Below are positions 53,398-62,384 of a DNA stretch of 64,000 nucleotides, one piece after another. Source of the DNA: an uncultured Bacteroidota bacterium (GTDB lineage: Bacteria > Bacteroidota > Bacteroidia > B-17B0 > Aurantibacillaceae); assembly GCA_937873155.1 (NCBI GenBank), contig CALMVZ010000025.1:124001-188000 (forward strand), given 5' to 3'. The position numbers and the translations under genes are program-made. Each line of letters starts with the position of its first letter. The stretch's first letter is position 1. The notes under the pieces were generated by a model. That model saw nothing but the letters and a program-made list of their open reading frames with translations. It ran no database searches and was not told the origin of the DNA.

Positions 53398-53910
53398 ATG
53401 AAAATAGCAGAAGACAAAGCAGTATCAGTTAATTATTATTTAACTGCACACAAAGATGGCGGACCTGAAGAATTAGTTGAACAAACCAGCGTAGAACACC
53501 CATTTGTTTTTTTATTCGGGTATGGACAATTATTACCTGATTTTGAAGCAAATTTAGCAGGTAAACAAAAAGGCGATAAATTCGATTTCAGGATTGAAGC
53601 CGCAAAAGGTTATGGTTTGGTAGAAAAAGATTACGTAGTAAAAGTAAATAAGGAGGCGTTTATTGTTGACGGAAAATTTGACGACGCGCGCGTTAAACAA
53701 GGAGAAGATATCGCTATGCATGATCAGGATGGAAACCAGTTAATTGGTAAAGTTCTTGAAATTGCAGAAGCACACGTAACGATGGATTTCAATCATCCTT
53801 TAGCAGGACATGATCTTCATTTTGTTGGTGAAGTATTAGAAGTTCGTGATGCTACAGCAGAGGAATTAGATCACGGACATGTTCATGGTCCACACGGGCA
53901 TCATCACTAG
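53398..53910 (+). CDS. slyD: SlyD-type FKBP peptidyl-prolyl isomerase
   Basis: The 170-residue protein has an FKBP domain with a chaperone (IF) insert, as in SlyD: SVNYYLTAHKDGGPEE, then FLFGYGQLLPDFEANLAGKQKGD. The tail is histidine-rich (LDHGHVHGPHGHHH) and should bind nickel or zinc. SlyD helps fold proteins and supplies metal, but no hydrogenase genes occur in the window. A terminator follows after one copy of the palindromic repeat. Confidence 0.9.
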   Translation: MKIAEDKAVSVNYYLTAHKDGGPEELVEQTSVEHPFVFLFGYGQLLPDFEANLAGKQKGDKFDFRIEAAKGYGLVEKDYVVKVNKEAFIVDGKFDDARVKQGEDIAMHDQDGNQLIGKVLEIAEAHVTMDFNHPLAGHDLHFVGEVLEVRDATAEELDHGHVHGPHGHHH

Positions 53911-53916
53911 CCACAG

Positions 53917-53934
53917 TCCCGATAGCTATCGGGA
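53917..53934. repeat. 18-bp palindrome TCCCGATAGCTATCGGGA
   Basis: Perfect copy 6 bp after the slyD stop codon. Confidence 0.85.
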
Positions 53935-53952
53935 TCCCAGATTAACACGGAT

Positions 53953-53987
53953 AAAGTCCCTGCTAAGTTTTTGGCGGGACTTTTTTT
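53953..53987 (+). terminator. Intrinsic terminator after slyD
   Basis: Arms AAAGTCCC / GGGACTTT, with GC / GC extending the stem over one mismatch, are followed by a run of seven T. Confidence 0.88.
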
Positions 53988-54015
53988 GTTGTAAGTAATC
54001 CACGAAAATATGTGT

Positions 54016-54033
54016 TCCCGATAGCTATCGGGA
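54016..54033. repeat. 18-bp palindrome TCCCGATAGCTATCGGGA
   Basis: Perfect copy, 82 bp from the one at 53917-53934, in the same 539-bp gap. Confidence 0.85.
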
Positions 54034-54041
54034 CCGAGGCT

Positions 54042-54092
54042 AAAAAAAAGAAGCCATCAATATGAACATCCCCGCGAATCATATTGATGGCT
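54042..54092 (-). terminator. Strong orphan intrinsic terminator on the minus strand
   Basis: Perfect 14-bp arms AGCCATCAATATGA (54052-54065) and TCATATTGATGGCT (54079-54092) are followed on the minus strand by TCTTTTTTTT. On the plus strand only CTATTT follows. It therefore ends a minus-strand transcript, yet no annotated minus-strand gene precedes it. Confidence 0.82.
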
Positions 54093-54162
54093 CTATTTAA
54101 GGTTTAGTGTATAAACTAAACAAAAACCCTTAGCAAAGAACGTAAGGTAAATTTACAGCGGT

Positions 54163-54309
54163 TTAAGCGGCTAAAAACACCCGCTTTACAACTGGCGGGT
54201 TTTTCTTTATAAGTGGTTCTTGTCCGGTTGGACTCAGGTAGGATCTAATATCTTGGTACAGCCCGTCGGGATTGTCCGATTTTTTACCGGGTTTCGGAAA
54301 TTCTTTCAT
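54163..54309 (-). CDS. Candidate small protein (48 aa)
   Basis: An ATG at 54309 opens a minus-strand frame of 48 residues (MKEFPKPGKKSDN ... LYQDIRSYLSPTG ... PPVVKRVFLAA) that stops at 54163. It is soluble-looking and charged, with no cysteine or TM segment. The strong minus-strand terminator at 54042-54092 lies about 70 bp downstream, which supports transcription on this strand. A second hairpin (54179-54200) lies inside the 3' end of the frame, so an RNA instead of a protein is also possible. No TAnnTTTG promoter is evident and no family is recognised. Confidence 0.4.
   Translation of the reverse strand: MKEFPKPGKKSDNPDGLYQDIRSYLSPTGQEPLIKKNPPVVKRVFLAA
54179..54206. terminator. Hairpin ACCCGC / GCGGGT with T-runs on both sides
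   Basis: Arms at 54179-54184 and 54195-54200 are followed on the plus strand by TTTTCTTTAT and on the minus strand by GTTTTTAG. It overlaps the 3' end of the candidate 48-aa ORF. It may be a second terminator or part of an RNA. Confidence 0.45.
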
Positions 54310-54345
54310 TAAAAAGCAGGAATTCAAGTCGTTTTGGCGTAAAAA

Positions 54346-54376
54346 TTTGTTAAAAATCGGCTTGGAATAGCCTTTG
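54346..54376 (+). promoter_or_regulatory. Possible promoter of hsp20
   Basis: TTTG (54346-54349), an 18-bp gap, then TAGCCTTTG (54368-54376), which fits the -7 box with one extra base. The 5' leader would be about 65 nt, ending in an A-rich region before the ATG. No CIRCE-like repeat is seen. Confidence 0.3.
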
Positions 54377-54449
54377 ATGAATCTATGCCAGAGTATCTGC
54401 AGGTCCTTTAAAAAGGAAAAATAAGTTTAACTAATAAAACTATAAAATT

Positions 54450-54908
54450 ATGACACTAGTAAAATTCAGGAATGGTAACAGTTTTAATAATATGTTCCCT
54501 TCCAATAACAGATTAGAACTTCCGAATTTTTTCAACGATGTATTCAATCAGTTGATGAATGAAGATGAAAAAGTGACCTGGATGCCAGCAATAAATATTA
54601 TGGAACGTGAGAACGATTACAAGATTGATCTGGCAGTACCGGGTATGGACAAGAAGGATTTTAATATTGAAGTGGAGAACGATCTTTTAGTGATCACCGG
54701 AGAGCGTAAGGAAGAAAAGACCGGGGAAAAAGATAAAGTGACCAAGCGCGAATTCCATTACGGATCGTTCAAACGTTCATTCACATTACCGGAAACAGCG
54801 GATGCTGAAAAAATTAATGCGAACTATAATAACGGGGTGTTAACTCTTAGCATCGCGAAAAAGGAAGAAGCAAAACAAAAAGCGAAAAGACAAATTAGTG
54901 TTGAGTAG
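54450..54908 (+). CDS. Hsp20/alpha-crystallin small heat-shock protein
   Basis: The 152-residue protein has a short N-terminal arm and an alpha-crystallin domain (about 45-140), with VTWMPAINIMERENDYKIDLAVPGMDKKDF and the hallmark NGVLTLSIAKKEE. It holds unfolding proteins during stress. The length is typical. It stands alone between a long gap and the convergent LytTR gene. Confidence 0.93.
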   Translation: MTLVKFRNGNSFNNMFPSNNRLELPNFFNDVFNQLMNEDEKVTWMPAINIMERENDYKIDLAVPGMDKKDFNIEVENDLLVITGERKEEKTGEKDKVTKREFHYGSFKRSFTLPETADAEKINANYNNGVLTLSIAKKEEAKQKAKRQISVE

Positions 54909-55013
54909 TTAGCTTAAGGGTGCCCTTGGCAGGCTCAGGATGGCGAATGGTTTAGGTTTAAAGGTTGACCGTCATTTTGGATTTGTCAAGGGTTTTTTAG
55001 GAGCAAAGAGAGA

Positions 55014-55763
55014 TCAGACTTTGTTAAGACGCTCCATAAACGCATCTTTTTTACGACGGGAAATTTCTATTTGTGTTCCATCGCTCATCACCGCGTAGCC
55101 GCCATCTTGTTTTAAATAACGCGTTACATGATTCATATTAATTAAATGCTGATGATGAACACGGATGAATTCATTCTCGGGTAAAAGATCTTCATAATGT
55201 TTTAAACTGGCAGAGACCATTAATTTTTTTCCGCCTGCTAAATAAAAGTGGGTGTAACTTGCATCAGCTTCACAGCGGATGATATCTTTAATATTCACGA
55301 TCTCATAAGCATTTCCGGTCGGTAAAGTAATTTTTTGATAAGTATCATCCGCTTTTTTCAAATGCTGAATTAAAAATTGCAGATTCTCCATGGTTGGAGC
55401 TACATTACTTTTATCCGAAACTTTATTAACTGCTAATTTTAATTCATCAATATCAAGCGGCTTCAATAAATAATCACAGGCGCTGTATTTGATCGCTTTC
55501 AATGCGTGTTTATCAGTTGCAGTTGTGAAAATAATTTCGAATTTTTTATCCTGGACTTGCTCTAAAAGATCAAAACCTGTTCCGTCAGGCATTTGTATAT
55601 CTAAAAAGATAAGATCCGGCTTCAATGAGTTGATCATCTCAACTCCTTCGTGTACATTTTTAGCGCTGCCCATTAATTGAAGGGAAGGGCAGTTCTGTTG
55701 AACCAACATAGCCAGCATCTCGCGGCTTTTTTGTTCGTCTTCTATAATTAATGCTTTTATCAT
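55014..55763 (-). CDS. LytTR-family response regulator
   Basis: The 249-residue protein has a receiver domain (MIKALIIEDEQKSREML, phospho-aspartate in LIFLDIQMPDGTG, K in SACDYLLKPLD). A C-terminal LytTR DNA-binding domain follows (about 145-249, IRCEADASYTHFYLAGGKKL, RVHHQHLINMNHVTRYL). It is 56 bp downstream of the propeller kinase on the same strand and should be its partner. Targets are unknown. Confidence 0.93.
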   Translation of the reverse strand: MIKALIIEDEQKSREMLAMLVQQNCPSLQLMGSAKNVHEGVEMINSLKPDLIFLDIQMPDGTGFDLLEQVQDKKFEIIFTTATDKHALKAIKYSACDYLLKPLDIDELKLAVNKVSDKSNVAPTMENLQFLIQHLKKADDTYQKITLPTGNAYEIVNIKDIIRCEADASYTHFYLAGGKKLMVSASLKHYEDLLPENEFIRVHHQHLINMNHVTRYLKQDGGYAVMSDGTQIEISRRKKDAFMERLNKV

Positions 55764-55800
55764 AATTTTATTTTTAATATTTGATCACTTTATTTTTAAT

Positions 55801-55818
55801 AATGAAGCGTGCTTCATT
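55801..55818. repeat. Perfect hairpin AATGAAGC-GT-GCTTCATT between kinase and regulator genes
   Basis: Arms at 55801-55808 and 55811-55818, in the 56-bp space after the kinase stop. They are the same 8-bp arms as at 53303-53330. There is no T-run on the minus strand, so a partial attenuator or an mRNA stabiliser is possible. Confidence 0.55.
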
Positions 55819-55819
55819 G

Positions 55820-58777
55820 CTAATTAAAATGCGGAATGTATATTTCAACCATCGTGCCATTAGAATTACCATTTCCATCCGTAAGATCAGTAACCGAAAC
55901 ACTCAGGTCCGATTTATTGATGTCATTTAAAATTCTCACTCTTTCGCTTGTAATTTTCATACCTAGTGATTTGTGTGCGTTGCTTGGTGTCGTTCGTTTT
56001 ATCTCTCCCGATTTTGCACGGCCGATGCCATCATCAGTAATTCTACACACAATGTAATTGTTTTTTATAAAGATATCAATTTTTAAATGGCCTTTTGTTT
56101 CTTTTGGATTTAAGCCGTGAAGGATGGCGTTCTCAATATACGGTTGCATCAACATTGGCGGGATCTCGTCGTAATCACCATCCACTGTCTTATCTACATT
56201 GATACTGTAATCAAATTTTCCGTCGAAGCGCATGGATTCTAATTCAAGGTACAGATTTAAAGATTCAATATCCTCATTCACCGTCACCATTGCTTTTTCT
56301 GAATTACTTAAAATTATACGGATCAGTTTAGCAAACTTATTTAAATATTTAGCTGCCTCATTACTCTTACTATTCAGAATATAATGCTGAATAGAATTTA
56401 AAGAGTTGAACACAAAGTGCGGATTCATTTGGGCGCGTAATGCTTTTAACTCCACTTTCGAGATCTCCACTTTCCTGTCGAACTCCGCTTTTTCTTTTTT
56501 ACGGATGTTGTTTACGCGGACCCGGAAAACTGTCATGATCAACGCTATCGATAATCCTGTTATCGTAGTATAGAACCACCATGTTTTGAAGTACGGTGTT
56601 TTAATTTCGAACTCAAAAGAAACTGCCTCTGAATTCCAAATACCTTCACTGTTACAACTTTTTACTTTGAAAGTATATTTTCCGGGAGGAAGGTTGGCGT
56701 ATTTACTATAATCCTCAGAACTCGGTTCCGACCATTTTGTTTCTAAACCTTCAAGCGTTTTTATATAGCGGACCTTATCGGGATTGGTCAATGAAATCCC
56801 TCTGTAATAGAATGTAAGGCTATTGTAATTATAAGGCAGAACAACGCCGTTAGCCAGAGCAGTATCTGCATTTTGTAATTTAATTGAAGTGATGAACGTT
56901 CTCGACTCTAATTTATTTTCTTTAAAAGCATTTGGCTGATATCTTACAATTCCGCCAACAGTTCCGAACCAAAGCGTACTGTCCTTATCTTCCCAAATGC
57001 CATATGAATTACATTCCACGCCGCTAAATCCTTCTGCTTTTCCGAAACTGTTCAGGTCAATTGTTTTTGATGAGCGGTATTTTTGTAGATCTAGTTTATT
57101 GATCCCCTGATTTGTTCCGATCCATATAGCATTTTCATTATCTACAAACTTCAGGGAGTAAATGAATTCTGAATTCAGGCCGTCTTTTTCTGTGATCAAT
57201 TCCTGGGTATTATTCTTTTGATCATACATCCACAATCCGGAGAGTGTAGCTGCGTAAATGATATTGTTCTTGTCGCACAACAAGGTGAAGAATGAAGTTG
57301 GCTTTATGTTTAAAGTATTATTCTGGTACACGAAAGTATTATTTTCAAACTTGTAAAGGCCTTCGTTAGAAGTTCCCGCCCAAAGATTTCCATTGTTATC
57401 TTCAACCATTGCGGTTACGCCCCATTCTTGTCTTAATTCCGGTAATGCATAATAAGTTGGTATATAAGTGCCGTTGATTTTTTTGAAAGCCGCAACGCCT
57501 TCTTTACCGCCGATCCAGATCGTATTTTTTTTATCTTTGTAAATACAACTTAACGGCGGAACTAATTTCAATCCTTTATCTATTGTGAAATTTTTGAAAC
57601 TTCCGTTCTTGTACCACGAGATACCTTTACTGGTACAGAACCATATCGTTCCATCATCGTTTTCGAATCCAACCAAACAGTAATTATCAGCCAATCCGTC
57701 TTTTTCACTAAGCATATTGAAGAAGCCTTGCGAGTACTTAAAAACGCCTGTTTCTGTACAGAACCACAGATCATTCTTTTTATCACGGAAGATCTGGAAC
57801 ACCATGGCATTCGCGATCCCTCCATTCTTAAAACTTGAGAAGGCATTATCGCGGTAACGGAATAAGCCGGTGTGAGTACCCAGCCATAAATTCCCTTCTG
57901 TATCTTTTGTGATGCATCGGATGCGATTTGAATTATTTTCATTGTAAATGTTGTAGAATGAAAATTCTTTCCCGTTGAATTTCAGTAAACCGCTGGATGA
58001 ACCTACCCAAACACTATTTGCATTTTTACAATATATAGAACTGATGTTCTCATCGATCAAACCATTTTCCTGACGTAAATTGTAAGGTTTATCGCCTATA
58101 GTTTTAATAATTGAAAACCCTTTGATAGAACCTACGAGCAACGAGCCTTCATCACCGCAAGTCGATAAACAATTAATGTTATTACTCGCAAGCCCGTCCT
58201 GCTTCTTAATTTCCTTATTTTTTAAATTGTAATAGTACAGGCCATTATCTGTTCCAATACACAAAACATCGCCAAGCGAGCTTAAACTCTTAACATTATT
58301 TTTTGGGAATTCAGTGATGAGTGAAAATTTTCCTTTGGCAAGACAATATAATCCTTTTGAAGTTCCGATGTAAACACCATCATTCCTCCTGTAATACAAA
58401 GCATTGATCGTATTCTCACTTAACCCGTTCTTTGTACTGAAATTCTTGACTATTCTTTTATCGCGGAGTAAACTTAGACCTTCAACGGTTCCTGCATAAA
58501 TGGTTCCTGAATCATCTTCACAGATCGCATTCACATAATGGTTTAGTAATCCGTTCTTGGTAGAATAATTTGTAAAATCCTTTCCATCGAAACAACTTAA
58601 ACCGCCATAACCACCACTCCACAAATACCCTTTACTGTCCTGGAAAATGCAATACACCTGAACAAAAGGCAAACCACTTTCAACCGAATAATTTTTAAAG
58701 TGATATTGCTGCGCTTTTAAGAAAGAACCAACCCATAAAAGAAAGATCAGCGAATATCTGAAGATAGGATGGTACAT
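55820..58777 (-). CDS. Exported propeller histidine kinase (LytS-type, PF06580-like)
   Basis: The 985-residue protein has a signal peptide (about 1-22), about twelve to fourteen Reg_prop blades (CEDDSGTIYAGTVEGLSLL type) and a Y_Y_Y domain (LPPGKYTFKVKSCN). One TM segment (WWFYTTITGLSIALIMTVF) and a coiled coil follow, then a His_kinase domain with the histidine in MNPHFVFNSLNSIQHYIL (H787). The ATP-binding region is MLMQPYIENAILHGLNPK followed by a DDGIGR motif. It should sense a ligand outside and phosphorylate the LytTR regulator downstream. The architecture resembles the phosphatase at 6387-9566 up to the TM region, so the two share a sensory design. Confidence 0.92.
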   Translation of the reverse strand: MYHPIFRYSLIFLLWVGSFLKAQQYHFKNYSVESGLPFVQVYCIFQDSKGYLWSGGYGGLSCFDGKDFTNYSTKNGLLNHYVNAICEDDSGTIYAGTVEGLSLLRDKRIVKNFSTKNGLSENTINALYYRRNDGVYIGTSKGLYCLAKGKFSLITEFPKNNVKSLSSLGDVLCIGTDNGLYYYNLKNKEIKKQDGLASNNINCLSTCGDEGSLLVGSIKGFSIIKTIGDKPYNLRQENGLIDENISSIYCKNANSVWVGSSSGLLKFNGKEFSFYNIYNENNSNRIRCITKDTEGNLWLGTHTGLFRYRDNAFSSFKNGGIANAMVFQIFRDKKNDLWFCTETGVFKYSQGFFNMLSEKDGLADNYCLVGFENDDGTIWFCTSKGISWYKNGSFKNFTIDKGLKLVPPLSCIYKDKKNTIWIGGKEGVAAFKKINGTYIPTYYALPELRQEWGVTAMVEDNNGNLWAGTSNEGLYKFENNTFVYQNNTLNIKPTSFFTLLCDKNNIIYAATLSGLWMYDQKNNTQELITEKDGLNSEFIYSLKFVDNENAIWIGTNQGINKLDLQKYRSSKTIDLNSFGKAEGFSGVECNSYGIWEDKDSTLWFGTVGGIVRYQPNAFKENKLESRTFITSIKLQNADTALANGVVLPYNYNSLTFYYRGISLTNPDKVRYIKTLEGLETKWSEPSSEDYSKYANLPPGKYTFKVKSCNSEGIWNSEAVSFEFEIKTPYFKTWWFYTTITGLSIALIMTVFRVRVNNIRKKEKAEFDRKVEISKVELKALRAQMNPHFVFNSLNSIQHYILNSKSNEAAKYLNKFAKLIRIILSNSEKAMVTVNEDIESLNLYLELESMRFDGKFDYSINVDKTVDGDYDEIPPMLMQPYIENAILHGLNPKETKGHLKIDIFIKNNYIVCRITDDGIGRAKSGEIKRTTPSNAHKSLGMKITSERVRILNDINKSDLSVSVTDLTDGNGNSNGTMVEIYIPHFN

Positions 58778-58785
58778 ATATAGTC

Positions 58786-58835
58786 GGTAGTTGGTAGTTG
58801 GTAGTTCGGAGAAGTAACTTACATCTGCGAACTAC
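58786..58835. repeat. GGTAGTT tandem heptamers with an inverted pair GTAGTTCG / CGAACTAC
   Basis: Three GGTAGTT units (58786-58806) are followed by perfect 8-bp arms at 58801-58808 and 58828-58835. This lies 8 bp upstream of the kinase ATG, so it sits in its leader or promoter. Confidence 0.75.
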
Positions 58836-59034
58836 GAACTGTCAACTGTTTTACTTCTTTAAAAATAGGGTTTTAAATACAAAAGCAAAAGCACATTGCA
58901 TAAATGGCAGGCTTTATCTTTTAAATGGTTCCGCTTTCTGCCATACCTGGTAGTTTTTTAAGGGTGCGGATCGTAAAAATGTCAGGTCGGTTAAAAAAAG
59001 CCAATTTACTGGTAATCAAACCCCTTTTTCCCTA

Positions 59035-59062
59035 TTGGAATACCCTTTTTTTGTTACCTTTG
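59035..59062 (+). promoter_or_regulatory. Promoter of secA
   Basis: TTG (59035-59037), a 17-bp gap, then TACCTTTG (59055-59062), a full TAnnTTTG match. The leader is about 20 nt, without a strong Shine-Dalgarno. Confidence 0.65.
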
Positions 59063-59088
59063 GTAGCCTGTAAAATCAGGGTAAAATT

Positions 59089-62000
59089 ATGTTCGACTTT
59101 CTTAAAAAAGTATTTGGTACTAAGTCTGAAAAAGATGTGAAAGACATTGAGCCGATGGTTGACGAAATAAATGAAATTTTCGCAACATTAGCTAATATCA
59201 GCAACGATGAGTTAAGAGCCAGATCACAAAAATTAAAACAAAAAATTCAGGATCATATCCAAGAAGAGCGCGCTAAGATCGATGGCATTAATGCCGAAAT
59301 TGCAGCAAAGCCGGATATGGATGTTAATACCAAAGAAGAATTATATAAGGAAATTGACGCGATAGAAGTTGAGATCACAAAACACATCGAAGAAGTTTTA
59401 AATGAAATTCTGCCCGAAGCATTCGCGATCTTAAAAGAAACCGCACGCCGTTTCAAAGAGAATAAAGAATTGGAAGTTACAGTTTCTGATTACGATACCA
59501 ATTTCGCAAAGACCTTAAAACATATTGAGATCCGCGGCGGAAAAGCCTATTGGAAAAATAGCTGGACCGCAGCAGGCGCTGAAATTACTTGGGACATGGT
59601 CCATTACGATGTGCAGTTGATCGGTGGTATTGTATTGCACCAGGGAAAAATTTCAGAGATGGCAACCGGTGAGGGTAAAACTTTAGTTTCTACTTTACCT
59701 GTTTTTTTAAATGCTTTGGCAGGAAGAGGTGTTCACTTAGTAACGGTAAACAATTATCTTGCAAAACGTGACAGTGAGTGGAATGCACCATTATTCCAAT
59801 TTCATGGTTTAACTGTGGATTGTATTGATAAACACGAACCCAATACAGAAGAGCGTCGTCAGGCATATTTATGTGACATCACTTACGGAACCAATAACGA
59901 ATTTGGTTTTGATTATTTACGTGATAATATGGCACGTGGCGTTGATGAGTTAGTGCAGCGCAAACACAATTTCGCTATAGTTGATGAGGTCGATTCAGTT
60001 TTAATTGATGATGCCCGTACACCGTTGATCATTTCCGGGCCAACTCCGCAAGGTGATAAACACGAGTTCAACGATTTTAAACCAAGGATCGAGAAATTAG
60101 TTAATGCACAAAAACAATACGTGTTAACTTGCCTGACGGATGCAAAAAAATTATACGCTGAAGGAAAAGAAAAAGAAGCCGGTATCCCATTGTTACGTGC
60201 TTACCGAGGTTTACCAAAGAATACAGCTTTAATTAAATTCTTAAGTGAGCAAGGTGTAAGAGCCTTATTGCAGAAAACGGAGAATCATTACATGCAGGAC
60301 CAAAACAAGGAAATGCATAAGATCGACCAGGAATTATATTTTGTGGTGGATGAAAAACATAATTCAGTTGATCTTTGTGAAAAAGGAATTGACCTGATCA
60401 CTACAAGTGCTGATGATAGTAAATTCTTCGTTATTCCAAATGTTGGTGATGAGATCGCTGATATTGAAAAAAATATTACAGATCCAAAAGAAAAATTAGT
60501 TGCTAAGGAAGCGGTAATGCGTGAATTCAGTGTGAAGAGCGAGCGTATTCACACTGTGAATCAATTATTGAAAGCTTACACTGTTTTCGAAAAAGACGTT
60601 GAGTACGTAATTGATGGCGGACAAATTAAAATTGTTGATGAGCAAACCGGCCGTATAATGGAAGGCCGTCGGTACAGTGATGGGTTACACCAGGCTATTG
60701 AGGCGAAAGAAAACGTGAAGATCGAAGCCGCAACCCAAACATACGCTACAATTACTTTACAGAATTATTTCCGTATGTATAATAAGCTTGCCGGCATGAC
60801 CGGTACTGCGGAGACGGAAGCTCAAGAGTTCTGGGATATTTACAAATTGGATGTAGTTGTAATTCCAACCAATAAACCAATTTCCCGTAAGGATGAACAG
60901 GATTTTGTTTATAAAACTAAACGTGAGAAATACAATGCAGTAATTGAAGAAGCTGCAAAACTAGTAGCTGCAGGCCGCCCGGTTCTTATCGGTACAACTT
61001 CAGTCGAGATCTCCGAATTATTAAGCCGTACTTTAAAATTGCGTGGTATTAAACACAATGTGTTAAACGCGAAACTTCATCAGAAGGAAGCAGAAATTGT
61101 TGCAGAAGCGGGTAAAGCAGGAACTGTAACCATCGCTACTAACATGGCAGGTCGTGGTACAGATATTAAACTTGGTCCCGGAGTAAAAGATGCGGGTGGT
61201 TTAGCGATCATCGGTACAGAACGCCACGAGAGCAGGCGTGTCGACCGTCAGTTACGTGGTCGTGCAGGTCGTCAGGGTGATCCGGGTTCTTCCCAGTTCT
61301 TCGTATCTCTTGAAGATAACTTAATGCGTTTATTCGGCAGCGAGCGTATCGCTTCGTTAATGGATAGGATGGGATTGCAGGAAGGCGAAGTGATCCAGCA
61401 CAGCATGATCACCAAATCTATCGAACGCGCGCAAAAGAAAGTGGAAGAGAATCACTTCGGTACACGTAAGCGCTTGATCGAGTATGATGATGTAATGAAT
61501 GCGCAGCGTGATGTAATCTACAAACGTCGCCGTAATGCATTGTATGGAGAAAGATTAAGTATTGACATCGCCAACATGTTGTATGAAGTTTCTGAGAACA
61601 TTGTTGCAGAATATCATTCAATACGCGATTACGAAGGATTTACGTTGGAGTGTATTAAGAATTTTGGTGTAGAAAGCCCGGTTAACGAAAAAGAATTCAA
61701 TTCGAGTAATGAGGATGAAGTAACGAATAAATTATTTGAAGCCTCACAAAAGCAATACGCAGAAAAAGTAGCAACTATTTGCGAAACGGTTTTCCCGACA
61801 GTGCGTGATGTATATACTAATCCGAACAATCAATACGAGAACATTGTAACGCCATTCACGGATGGTATACGTGGTTTACAGATCATGGCTAATTTGAAAA
61901 AAGCTTATGATACCAAAGGCCGTGAGATGATGTTAGCGTTCGAGAAAACAGTTGTATTAGCAATGATCGACGATTCATGGAAAGAACATTTACGTGAATT

Positions 62001-62376
62001 GGATGACTTGAAACAAGCCGTGCAGAACGCTTCATTAGAACAAAAAGATCCTTTAGTAATTTATAAATTAGAATCATTTAATTTATTCCGTGATATGATC
62101 GGAAGAACAAGCAAGAATATTGTTTCATTCTTAATGAAAGGCGGATTACCTGTTGAAGACAACAAACAACAAATTCAGCAAGCTAAATTCACGCAAGAAC
62201 AACCTAAACAAAAGAAGGAAAAATTAACGGAGACACGTGACGAGAACGAGATCCTGGAGCAAAAAGAGCAGCAGAAAGTAAAACAACAGCCTGTTCGTGT
62301 AGAGCAGAAGATCGGACGGAACGATCCATGTCCTTGCGGAAGCGGTAAGAAATACAAGAACTGTCACGGACAGTAA
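59089..62376 (+). CDS. secA: Preprotein translocase ATPase SecA
   Basis: The 1095-residue motor drives unfolded proteins through SecYEG. Motifs include the Walker A loop TGEGKT (residues 194-198), [18 protein letters not shown] (DEVD box), [29 protein letters not shown] and [17 protein letters not shown]. The C-terminus is the zinc-binding SEC-C motif ([14 protein letters not shown]), which binds SecB or phospholipid. It is longer than the E. coli form, as in other Bacteroidota, mainly through N-terminal and linker insertions. lnt follows by 8 bp in a probable operon. Confidence 0.97.
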   Translation: MFDFLKKVFGTKSEKDVKDIEPMVDEINEIFATLANISNDELRARSQKLKQKIQDHIQEERAKIDGINAEIAAKPDMDVNTKEELYKEIDAIEVEITKHIEEVLNEILPEAFAILKETARRFKENKELEVTVSDYDTNFAKTLKHIEIRGGKAYWKNSWTAAGAEITWDMVHYDVQLIGGIVLHQGKISEMATGEGKTLVSTLPVFLNALAGRGVHLVTVNNYLAKRDSEWNAPLFQFHGLTVDCIDKHEPNTEERRQAYLCDITYGTNNEFGFDYLRDNMARGVDELVQRKHNFAIVDEVDSVLIDDARTPLIISGPTPQGDKHEFNDFKPRIEKLVNAQKQYVLTCLTDAKKLYAEGKEKEAGIPLLRAYRGLPKNTALIKFLSEQGVRALLQKTENHYMQDQNKEMHKIDQELYFVVDEKHNSVDLCEKGIDLITTSADDSKFFVIPNVGDEIADIEKNITDPKEKLVAKEAVMREFSVKSERIHTVNQLLKAYTVFEKDVEYVIDGGQIKIVDEQTGRIMEGRRYSDGLHQAIEAKENVKIEAATQTYATITLQNYFRMYNKLAGMTGTAETEAQEFWDIYKLDVVVIPTNKPISRKDEQDFVYKTKREKYNAVIEEAAKLVAAGRPVLIGTTSVEISELLSRTLKLRGIKHNVLNAKLHQKEAEIVAEAGKAGTVTIATNMAGRGTDIKLGPGVKDAGGLAIIGTERHESRRVDRQLRGRAGRQGDPGSSQFFVSLEDNLMRLFGSERIASLMDRMGLQEGEVIQHSMITKSIERAQKKVEENHFGTRKRLIEYDDVMNAQRDVIYKRRRNALYGERLSIDIANMLYEVSENIVAEYHSIRDYEGFTLECIKNFGVESPVNEKEFNSSNEDEVTNKLFEASQKQYAEKVATICETVFPTVRDVYTNPNNQYENIVTPFTDGIRGLQIMANLKKAYDTKGREMMLAFEKTVVLAMIDDSWKEHLRELDDLKQAVQNASLEQKDPLVIYKLESFNLFRDMIGRTSKNIVSFLMKGGLPVEDNKQQIQQAKFTQEQPKQKKEKLTETRDENEILEQKEQQKVKQQPVRVEQKIGRNDPCPCGSGKKYKNCHGQ

Positions 62377-62384
62377 TTTATAAT

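Larger units (their letters stand above)
53911..54449. other. 539-bp gap between slyD and hsp20
   Basis: The gap holds two 18-bp palindromes, the slyD terminator, the minus-strand orphan terminator, a GTTTAGT / ACTAAAC hairpin (about 54111-54130), a candidate 48-aa minus-strand ORF and an upstream region for hsp20. No tRNA is found. Confidence 0.6.
58778..59088. other. 311-bp gap between the divergent propeller kinase and secA
   Basis: The gap holds the heptamer/inverted repeat near the kinase start and the secA promoter at the other end. The plus-strand frame at 58925-59140 overlaps the secA start and has no coding look. Nothing else is recognised. Confidence 0.6.

Noticed and set aside
54210-54260. 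tRNA-like GGTTC and GTCC words in the gap before hsp20
   Set aside because: No acceptor stem, anticodon arm or T-arm pairing could be formed.
58925-59140. 71-aa plus-strand frame before secA
   Set aside because: It overlaps the secA start and contains the secA promoter; no coding features.
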